Origin: Bacillota bacterium
GTDB taxonomy: Bacteria > Bacillota > Clostridia > UBA1381
Length of the DNA: 7,614 bases
Assembly: GCA_021203665.1 (NCBI GenBank)
Contig: JAJQAT010000076.1
Location: 1-7,614 of the forward strand
Reading direction: 5' to 3'
Notes under the pieces: model-generated
Told to the model about the DNA's origin: nothing
What the model saw: only the letters and a program-made list of their open reading frames with translations
Databases searched by the model: none
Shown: positions 1 through 5,400 of the stretch, piece after piece
Layout: each line of letters opens with the position of its first letter
Position numbering within the stretch: the first letter of the stretch is position 1
Translations under genes and position numbers: made by a program

Positions 1-1406
1 CGCTTACAAGCAGAATGACATCGGATTCGTATAACGTGCAGAACTTTTTACAGTCATGCCAGGCGTTGGGAGTCCGCGCACCGATTATGCTTATCGGCGG
101 CATTTGCGTAACGCTCACTATGGATACCGGTCTTGCATCCGTTTTGTGCGTTGTCGCGCCGATTATGCTTGCGGTCGCCGTTGCAATATCATTAAAGGGC
201 ATTCCCCTTTATGACAAGGTACAGCAAAGCGTGGACGATATTGTCCGCATTATGCGCGAAAACATAACCGGAATAAGGGTAGTCAAGGCGCTTTCAAAGG
301 AGAACCACGAGCGCCGCCGTTTCGGCGCGGTCAATGAAACCATGACGAAGCGCGAGAGTAAGGCGGGCGTTGTAATGGCGCTTCCGGGACCGCTTGTAAC
401 GATGGCGCTGAATATCAGCCTGACGATTGTTGTGGTAATCGGAGCGATTCGCGTAAACAACGGCGTTACACAGCCGGGTGTTATTCTGGCGTTCCTTACA
501 TATTTTAATATGATACTGATGGGCGTAATGAGCTTAAACCGATTATTTATGATGATGTCAAAGGCAAACGCCTCCTCAAAGCGTATAGCGGAGGTTATAA
601 ATCAGCCGGAGGGCTTGGATATAATGCCCGCCGCGGACGGCTTATCCGACAAGGACGGATATATCGTTTTTGACAATGTATCGTTTAGATACGGCGAGGG
701 CGGCGATGTACACAAGGATATAGAGCCGGCGCTCTCAAATATCAGCTTTCGCATAAAAAAAGGCGGCACTCTCGGAATAATCGGAGCCACCGGCTGCGGA
801 AAAACCACGATTATAAATCTTCTGATGCGCTTTTACGACGCGTCAAAGGGTCGCGTTTTCGTTGACGGAAAGGATGTTCGCGCCTACGATAAAAACGAGC
901 TTCGGCGAAAATTCGGAACGGTATTTCAAAACGACGTTGTTTTTGCGGATACGCTTGCCGAAAACATCGATTTCGGGCGCGGAGTTGACGAGGCTGGTAT
1001 TCGCGCCGCGGCGGAAAACGCGCAGGCAAGCGAGTTTATAGAAAGATATGAGGACGCATATAACCACGTAGCGGCGATTCACGGCGCCGACCTTTCCGGC
1101 GGACAGCGGCAGAGAGTGCTTATAGCACGCGCTCTTGCGGCGAATCCCGATATTCTTATTCTTGACGACGCTTCAAGCGCGTTGGACTACAGGACGGACG
1201 CGGAGCTTAGACGCGTCATAAACGAAAAATACAAAAATACCACTGTTATCGTCATAGCACAGCGCGTCAGCTCGATTATGAATATGGACGATATTATAAT
1301 GCTCGATGAGGGAAGGGTTATCGGTCACGGCACCCACGAGGAGCTTCTGAGAGATTGCCCGCAGTACAGCGAGATTCACAATACGCAAATGGGAGAGGAA
1401 GTGTAA
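1..1406 (+). CDS. ABC exporter half-transporter, degenerate-site subunit (5' partial)
   Basis: This is a type-I ABC exporter subunit with fused membrane and ATPase domains. The frame is open from position 3, and the residues before the ATG at 15 continue the family motif (LTSRMTSDSYNVQNF, compare LxTRxTND), so that ATG is internal and the N-terminus lies outside the window. Residues are counted from that Met. Membrane helices lie at about 22-60 and 120-180. The ATPase domain has Walker A GATGCGKTT (257-265), Q-loop Gln305, signature LSGGQ (360-364) and Walker B ILILDD (380-385). Two catalytic positions depart from consensus: Asp385 replaces the glutamate after Walker B, and Gln416 replaces the switch histidine (IAQR instead of IAHR). 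The family knowledge is that BmrC and TM287-type subunits show such changes in heterodimeric multidrug exporters. The next gene supplies the partner, 3 nt downstream. The substrate cannot be told from sequence; drug or peptide export is an inference. Confidence 0.93.
   Translation, partial: LTSRMTSDSYNVQNFLQSCQALGVRAPIMLIGGICVTLTMDTGLASVLCVVAPIMLAVAVAISLKGIPLYDKVQQSVDDIVRIMRENITGIRVVKALSKENHERRRFGAVNETMTKRESKAGVVMALPGPLVTMALNISLTIVVVIGAIRVNNGVTQPGVILAFLTYFNMILMGVMSLNRLFMMMSKANASSKRIAEVINQPEGLDIMPAADGLSDKDGYIVFDNVSFRYGEGGDVHKDIEPALSNISFRIKKGGTLGIIGATGCGKTTIINLLMRFYDASKGRVFVDGKDVRAYDKNELRRKFGTVFQNDVVFADTLAENIDFGRGVDEAGIRAAAENAQASEFIERYEDAYNHVAAIHGADLSGGQRQRVLIARALAANPDILILDDASSALDYRTDAELRRVINEKYKNTTVIVIAQRVSSIMNMDDIIMLDEGRVIGHGTHEELLRDCPQYSEIHNTQMGEEV
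783..1262 (+). other. Degenerate nucleotide-binding domain motifs of the first ABC subunit
   Basis: Walker A is at 783-809, the Q-loop Gln codon at 927-929, LSGGQ at 1092-1106, Walker B Asp-Asp at 1164-1169, and the Gln codon replacing the H-loop His at 1260-1262. The signature is intact while the Walker B catalytic residue and switch residue are not. This is the pattern expected of the subunit that lends its signature to the competent site formed with its partner. Confidence 0.88.
1391..1398 (+). promoter_or_regulatory. Ribosome binding site of second ABC subunit
   Basis: GGGAGAGG lies inside the last codons of the upstream gene, 11 nt before the ATG at 1410. It supports that start over the in-frame ATG at 1425, which has no purine-rich sequence at suitable spacing. 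The overlap implies translational coupling of the two subunits. Confidence 0.7.
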
Positions 1407-1409
1407 AGC

Positions 1410-3173
1410 ATGAATATTACGGTTATGAAAAAGCCGAAGGACACAAGCGGCACCCTGCGCCGCGTTTTGAAGTATCTTTCGGAGTATAAATGGATATTTT
1501 TACTGATAATTATACTTTGCCTTGTTTCAAATATCCTGTCGCTTTTGGGTCCGAGCCTTGCCGGCTCCGCGATTAATGAAGCGGCGGCGGGCGTCGGAAA
1601 GGTAAATTTCGAGAACGTGTTTTACTTTGCCAAGCGTATGCTCATATGCTATGTAAGCGCGTCGGTTATAACGATTGCGATTAATGTTATAATGATGTAC
1701 GTAAGCAAATTTATAGCGCGGAAAATGAGAAAGGACGTGTTCGACAAGCTGATGCGTATTCCCGTCGGATATTTCGACCGCAACCAATCCGGCGATATAA
1801 TAAGCCGCGTGAGCTATGACATAGACGTTATTTCCACCTGTATCGCCACGGATATGGTGTCCATTCTGACATCCGCGGTCACGGTAATCGGCTCATTCGC
1901 GATGATGCTGTATATCTCCCCTATCATGTCGGTAGTGGTGGTTGTAACAATTCCCGTGTCCGTCGCGTACACCCTGTATATGAGGAAGAAAACACAGCCG
2001 CGCTACAGCCGCCGCTCCGTAAAATACGGAGCCATGAACGGATTTGTTGAGGAAATGTTTACGGGACAAAAAAGTATTCAGGCATACGCCTATGAAGACA
2101 AGGTTTGCGGCAGATTTGCCAAGGTAAATCAAGACGCGGCGGACGCCTATTATCAAGCGGACTATTACGGCACCACCGTAGGTCCCACAATGGGTTCGAT
2201 AAATAATATGTCGCTCGCGCTGATTGCGATACTCGGCTGTGTGCTTTACATGGCGGGCGGCGTGACGTTGGGACAAATATCCTCGTTCGTGTTGTATTCG
2301 CGAAAATTCTCCGGACCGATAAACGAAATCGCCAACATTATAAATGAAATATTCTCGGCTCTTGCCGCGGCGGAACGCGTTTTCCGTCTGCTTGACGAGG
2401 CGGAGGAAGCGGCGGACCGCGCGAATGCGAGAGCGCTTTGTGATGTTAAGGGCGACGTGGATTTAAATCACGTAAGCTTCGGCTATGAACCCGGAAAAAT
2501 CATCCTGCACGACTTGAGCCTGCAAGCTGACGCGGGAAAGCTGATAGCCATTGTCGGCCCCACCGGCGCGGGCAAAACCACAATCATCAATTTGCTTATG
2601 CGGTTCTATGATGTGAACGGCGGCTCAATCAGCGTGGACGGCACGGACATTCGCGATTATACCCGCTCTACGCTTAGGGGCGCTTACGCTATGGTTTTGC
2701 AGGATACCTGGGTGTTCCGCGGCACGATATTTGAAAACATCGCCTACGGCAAGGAAAACGCGACGCGTGAAGAGGTCGAAGCCGCCGCCAAAGCCGCTCA
2801 TATACACCCGTTCATTATGCGGCTCCCGAACGGCTACGATACGGTCATAAGCGAGGACGGCGGAAATATATCAAAGGGTCAAAAACAGCTTTTGACAATC
2901 GCGCGGGCGATGCTCTACGACTGCAAAATGCTTATACTTGACGAGGCAACCTCAAACGTCGACACGGGAACCGAGCGCGAAATACAGGCGGCAATGCGCC
3001 GTCTTATGAGCGACAAGACCTGCTTCGTCATAGCGCACAGACTTTCCACAATCCGTCACGCCGACAGGATATTGGTGGTAAACCACGGTGATGTCATAGA
3101 ACAGGGCACCCACGAAAGCCTTATGAAAAAGGGCGGGTTTTACTATAAGCTCTACACCGCACAGTTTGAATAA
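1410..3173 (+). CDS. ABC exporter half-transporter, catalytic-site subunit
   Basis: This complete 587-residue type-I ABC exporter subunit is of normal length for the family. Six hydrophobic segments lie at roughly 28-48, 78-98, 148-168, 171-190, 263-285 and 287-310. The coupling-helix region (about 106-141, with VGYFDRNQSGDIISRV) is typical. The ATPase domain runs from about 350: A-loop Tyr359, Walker A GPTGAGKTT (383-391), a Q-loop in MVLQDTW, Walker B LILDE with catalytic Glu512, and switch His543 in IAHR. The signature is ISKGQ (487-491) rather than LSGGQ. Its faults thus mirror those of the preceding subunit: one dimer site would use this protein's Glu and His with the partner's LSGGQ, and the other would be degenerate. 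By family knowledge it corresponds to the BmrD/TM288 side of such heterodimers. It sits 3 nt after the first subunit and ends at a strong terminator. The substrate is unknown. Confidence 0.94.
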   Translation: MNITVMKKPKDTSGTLRRVLKYLSEYKWIFLLIIILCLVSNILSLLGPSLAGSAINEAAAGVGKVNFENVFYFAKRMLICYVSASVITIAINVIMMYVSKFIARKMRKDVFDKLMRIPVGYFDRNQSGDIISRVSYDIDVISTCIATDMVSILTSAVTVIGSFAMMLYISPIMSVVVVVTIPVSVAYTLYMRKKTQPRYSRRSVKYGAMNGFVEEMFTGQKSIQAYAYEDKVCGRFAKVNQDAADAYYQADYYGTTVGPTMGSINNMSLALIAILGCVLYMAGGVTLGQISSFVLYSRKFSGPINEIANIINEIFSALAAAERVFRLLDEAEEAADRANARALCDVKGDVDLNHVSFGYEPGKIILHDLSLQADAGKLIAIVGPTGAGKTTIINLLMRFYDVNGGSISVDGTDIRDYTRSTLRGAYAMVLQDTWVFRGTIFENIAYGKENATREEVEAAAKAAHIHPFIMRLPNGYDTVISEDGGNISKGQKQLLTIARAMLYDCKMLILDEATSNVDTGTEREIQAAMRRLMSDKTCFVIAHRLSTIRHADRILVVNHGDVIEQGTHESLMKKGGFYYKLYTAQFE

Positions 3174-3179
3174 ATTAAT

Positions 3180-3212
3180 AAGGCGTCCGCTGTATCGGAC
3201 GCCTTGTTTTTT
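3180..3212 (+). terminator. Intrinsic terminator of the ABC operon
   Basis: A perfect 10-bp stem, AAGGCGTCCG (3180-3189) with CGGACGCCTT (3196-3205), closes a 6-nt loop and is followed by G and six T (3207-3212). It begins 7 nt after the ABC stop codon. The last bases of the converging minus-strand gene start at 3211, so transcripts from both sides run into it. A good U-tract exists only for the plus direction. Confidence 0.95.
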
Positions 3213-3900
3213 AATGTATTGTTACATTGCCGAAACCGATTTCGACTGCTGTGTCCGTTTCGATTTTTAATTGCAGCGCATACGACACCGGTAAAGACAC
3301 GGTTTGCGGCAGGGCTTCCGCGTCAACCTCTATGGTTTTTACAAGCTTACCGTCAAGATAGAAATATACAGAGCAATCATCCATTGTATTTCCATCAACA
3401 TGACCTATTGTAAATTCGACAGTTGAATATTTGCTGTTCAAATTAAAAAGTGCCCAACCTGGTATTCCAAGTCCTCCTGAATAACCCAAAGTGAAGCCTT
3501 TTGTATATTTTGTTCCTCCCATGGTAAAGCTGTCAGTACCTGTATATTCGCTATATGCGTCAGTTTCATAAGGTGGGCATACATCAAGCAGGTATGTACC
3601 CTCCGGTACAAGCTCATCCCACAAATACACTGTCTTTTCCGCGCCGTCCCAGGTTACCTCCATATCGGCGAGGTTTGCCGTGCCGCGCACCGGCATATAG
3701 GTTGTACCGTTATAGATGAACGGCTCTATTGTGCTGCCGTTCGCGTCCTTCAGCTCGCATAGGACATTGTCCTTGTAGACCTTGATATTGTCATACGTTA
3801 CCTCAATAGTCTCCGTCGCGCTTTTCGCGTAGGCTATGCCGCCCGCGCATATTGCCCCGATTGCTATACCCGCAATCAATCCCTGTAATCTTTGTTTCAT
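3211..3900 (-). CDS. Secreted stalk-domain protein with NPCBM-like C-terminal domain
   Basis: A 229-residue exported protein of unknown role. The start chosen is the ATG at 3900, with AAGGAGGG 8 nt upstream. A longer in-frame start at 3963 falls inside a terminator hairpin and has no such site. Residues 1-25 form a signal peptide (MKQR, a hydrophobic stretch, then AYA before KS). Residues about 31-96 match the 'stalk' or copper-amine-oxidase N-terminal-like repeat, with the hallmark EPFIYNGTTYMPVR and VTWDGAEKTVYLWD. Residues about 105-228 look like an NPCBM/NEW2-type beta-sandwich (KYTKGFTLGYSG, then WALFNLNSKYSTVEFTIGHVD, and a YFYLDGKLV strand), by resemblance only. Such proteins are common in clostridia and are presumed to act at the cell surface, possibly binding carbohydrate. 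There is no catalytic motif, LPXTG or membrane anchor. A structured leader precedes it on the same strand. Confidence 0.85.
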   Translation of the reverse strand: MKQRLQGLIAGIAIGAICAGGIAYAKSATETIEVTYDNIKVYKDNVLCELKDANGSTIEPFIYNGTTYMPVRGTANLADMEVTWDGAEKTVYLWDELVPEGTYLLDVCPPYETDAYSEYTGTDSFTMGGTKYTKGFTLGYSGGLGIPGWALFNLNSKYSTVEFTIGHVDGNTMDDCSVYFYLDGKLVKTIEVDAEALPQTVSLPVSYALQLKIETDTAVEIGFGNVTIH

Positions 3901-3908
3901 ATCAGAAA

Positions 3909-3916
3909 CCCTCCTT
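3909..3916 (-). promoter_or_regulatory. Strong ribosome binding site of stalk-domain gene
   Basis: AAGGAGGG on the minus strand lies 8 nt before the ATG at 3900 and fixes the start of the secreted protein. It sits in AT-rich sequence about 30 nt beyond the U-tract of the upstream terminator hairpin. Confidence 0.93.
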
Positions 3917-3948
3917 AAAATAAAATATATTTCGCCGCGCTTTAAAAT

Positions 3949-3976
3949 AAAAAAGTGCGACACCGAAGTATCGCAC
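3949..3976 (-). terminator. UUCG-capped intrinsic terminator in the leader of the stalk gene
   Basis: Read on the minus strand, GTGCGATAC (3976-3968) and GTGTCGCAC (3963-3955) form a 9-bp stem with one G-U pair. It closes on the stable tetraloop TTCG (3967-3964) and is followed by six T (3954-3949). This is as good an intrinsic terminator as any in the window. It lies before, not after, the stalk gene, and ends the candidate structured RNA upstream. I see no convincing promoter between it and the ribosome binding site, so the stalk gene may depend on read-through. Confidence 0.92.
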
Positions 3977-4146
3977 TGAAAAATGCAAACTCCGAGTCGC
4001 TAAACTACCCGTTACAAATTAGACTATATCTATTCTCCAAACCGGTGGAATTTGCATTTTTATCAAACACAAGGGTTCGAAGAAAAAAGGATATACTATC
4101 CCCTTATACAGTCTAAAGCTTTATATTGAATTGTAGGTAGTTTAGC
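3949..4146 (-). ncRNA. Candidate pseudoknotted structured RNA (~200 nt), unassigned family
   Basis: No protein gene is supported here, but the minus-strand transcript has a dense, consistent fold. P1 is 11 perfect pairs, GCTAAACTACC (4146-4136) with GGTAGTTTAGC (4009-3999), extended by TACAA/TTGTA (4135-4131/4017-4013). P2, nested within it, is TTAGACTGTAT (4116-4106) with ATATAGTCTAA (4029-4019), 11 pairs with one G-U. Inside P2 lie three hairpins: 4105-4085 (triloop), 4080-4063, and 4050-4035. The single-stranded AAAAATGCAAA between the last two (4061-4051) is perfectly complementary to TTTGCATTTTT (3989-3979), beyond P1. That pairing crosses P1 and P2, so it is a pseudoknot or a competing fold. 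A UUCG terminator follows at once. The predicted start site is the first base of P1. It could be a free small RNA or a cis-acting leader. I do not recognise a riboswitch, T-box, 6S, tmRNA or RNase P core in it. Confidence 0.7.
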
Positions 4147-4152
4147 ATAATT

Positions 4153-4181
4153 ATTCTATCACACCGCAAATTTATTTGCAA
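4153..4181 (-). promoter_or_regulatory. Sigma-A-type promoter of the structured RNA / stalk leader
   Basis: On the minus strand, TTGCAA (4181-4176) and TAGAAT (4158-4153) are separated by exactly 17 nt, close to the TTGACA/TATAAT consensus. A start 7 nt past the -10 box falls on G4146, the first base of the 11-bp closing helix. This agreement between promoter position and RNA fold supports both. Confidence 0.78.
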
Positions 4182-4212
4182 GGTATTTACATGATTTTTT
4201 AATTTATTTGGG

Positions 4213-4250
4213 CAAAAAATAATACAGACCCCGATGTCTCGGTCTGTATT
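4213..4250 (-). terminator. Intrinsic terminator of the rnr-methyltransferase transcript
   Basis: On the minus strand, AATACAGACC (4250-4241) pairs with GGTCTGTATT (4230-4221), ten pairs, and the stem may extend inward with a bulge. AT then a run of T (4219-4214) follows. It starts 10 nt after the methyltransferase stop codon and separates that transcript from the promoter at 4153-4181. Confidence 0.9.
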
Positions 4251-4260
4251 ATTATAAAAA

Positions 4261-5400
4261 TCAAAGCTTTTTCGGCGGTCTTTCTCCGAAATACTGATAT
4301 AAATTGCATTTAATCATTCCGTTATAAAGCTTGCGTTTTTTATTCGCCCTTTTTCCGAAAAGCTTTTCAAAGCTTTCGTTTGATGTTATGATGTAATATG
4401 ACCATCTGTCAAGCCTCGCGAAATTGACGCCGATTTCCCTATAGAGCTGTTCGCATTCCTTTATTTCGCCTATTCTCTCGCCGTAGGGCGGATTGCATAT
4501 CACGGTGCCGTAGGGCATATCAAGGTGAATTTTACGTGCGTCGCCGATTCTCGGAACGACATACTCGCCCACGCCGGCCTTTTTGGCGTTATTGTGTGCT
4601 ATTTCCGCGGTGTCCGCGTCAATATCATAGGCGTATATCTCAAGCGAAACATTTCTTTCAAGTGATTTTGCCTCGTCCCTCGCTTTATTCCAAATATCGC
4701 TTCCTATGTTATTAAACCTCTCGGAGGCAAACTCGCGCGATAATCCGGGCGCCATATTGCGCTTTATCATAGCCGCCTCTATTGGTATGGTTCCGCTGCC
4801 GCAAAACGGGTCGCACAGCGGGTACTCGAATTTCCAATGGCTCAGCTCAACCATGGCGGCGGCAAGCGTTTCCTTCAAGGGCGCGATATTTGATATTTGT
4901 CTGTACCCTCTTTTATTCAAGCCCTCGCCGGATGTGTCTATCATTAAAGTGACCTTATCCTTAAATATCGAAAATTGTATTCGATATTCCGCGCCGTCCT
5001 CCGGCAGCCACGATATTCCGTACTTGGTTGAAAGGCTGTCCGCGACAGCCTTTTTTATAATCGCCTGGCAGTCTCTTACGCTTGCAAGCGCGGATTTTAG
5101 CGAATAGCCCTTTACCGGAAACGAATCATTTTTTCCTATCCATTTGCTCCATTCGCACCGCTTCGCGCCCTCGAACAGCTCATCAAAGGTGACGGCTGTA
5201 AATTCAGCCATTTTGATAAGCACTCTTTCCCCTGTCCTAATCCATAGGTTGGCTCTGCATACCGCCTCGCGGTCGCCCGTAAACGTAACGCGTCCGTCCT
5301 CGACGGAGGTTGTTTCGTACCCGAGACGGCGAACCTCTCTCGCCGCCAAGGATTCCAATCCGAACAGCGTTGTTATTATAATTTCAAATTTATCTGTCAT
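4261..5400 (-). CDS. THUMP-domain class I RNA methyltransferase (RlmL/YpsC-like)
   Basis: A 379-residue SAM-dependent RNA base methyltransferase. The N-terminal ferredoxin-like/THUMP region (about 1-160; TTLFGLESLAAREVRRLGYE at the start) presumably binds structured RNA. The Rossmann-fold catalytic domain follows. The SAM-binding motif is DPFCGSGTIPIEAA (197-210), the acidic adenosine-binding segment is YAYDIDADT (257-264), and the catalytic motif IV is NPPYGERIG (303-311), as in N2-guanine methylases. LNKRGYRQ (161-168) and the end KLYNGMIKCNLYQY (357-370) are family hallmarks. By family, the likely product is m2G in 23S rRNA, as made by the first half of E. coli RlmL, but related proteins modify tRNA, so the target is inferred. 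It is a single-domain form without the RlmK half. Its ATG directly abuts the RNase R stop codon, and the Shine-Dalgarno-like AAGGAAAG lies inside that gene's end, suggesting translational coupling. Confidence 0.92.
   Translation of the reverse strand: MTDKFEIIITTLFGLESLAAREVRRLGYETTSVEDGRVTFTGDREAVCRANLWIRTGERVLIKMAEFTAVTFDELFEGAKRCEWSKWIGKNDSFPVKGYSLKSALASVRDCQAIIKKAVADSLSTKYGISWLPEDGAEYRIQFSIFKDKVTLMIDTSGEGLNKRGYRQISNIAPLKETLAAAMVELSHWKFEYPLCDPFCGSGTIPIEAAMIKRNMAPGLSREFASERFNNIGSDIWNKARDEAKSLERNVSLEIYAYDIDADTAEIAHNNAKKAGVGEYVVPRIGDARKIHLDMPYGTVICNPPYGERIGEIKECEQLYREIGVNFARLDRWSYYIITSNESFEKLFGKRANKKRKLYNGMIKCNLYQYFGERPPKKL

Noticed and set aside
15..17. ATG at 15 as the true start of the first ABC subunit
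   Set aside because: The open frame continues to the window edge with family-typical residues, and a start there would delete the first membrane helices.
3901..3963. Upstream in-frame ATG at 3963 giving a 250-residue version of the stalk protein
   Set aside because: That ATG lies inside the terminator hairpin, lacks a ribosome binding site, and would put 21 mostly polar or odd residues before a clean signal peptide. The ATG at 3900 has AAGGAGGG at 8 nt.
4019..4057. 12-codon reading frame (MQIPPVWRIDIV) inside the structured RNA, as a leader peptide
   Set aside because: There is no Shine-Dalgarno sequence before the ATG, no run of a regulatory amino acid, and the codons fall in predicted helices and the pseudoknot strand.
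3999..4146. MITE-like element with 11-bp terminal inverted repeats
   Set aside because: The ends are perfect inverted repeats 148 nt apart, but no target-site duplication is visible on the flanks. Nested helices with G-U pairs and the fitted promoter and terminator explain the repeats better as RNA helices.
3949..4146. Known riboswitch or T-box leader
   Set aside because: I looked for T-box (UGGNACCGCG), TPP, SAM, cobalamin, lysine, glycine, purine, FMN, c-di-GMP and c-di-AMP core motifs on the minus strand and saw none. Covariance-model search is still needed to be certain.
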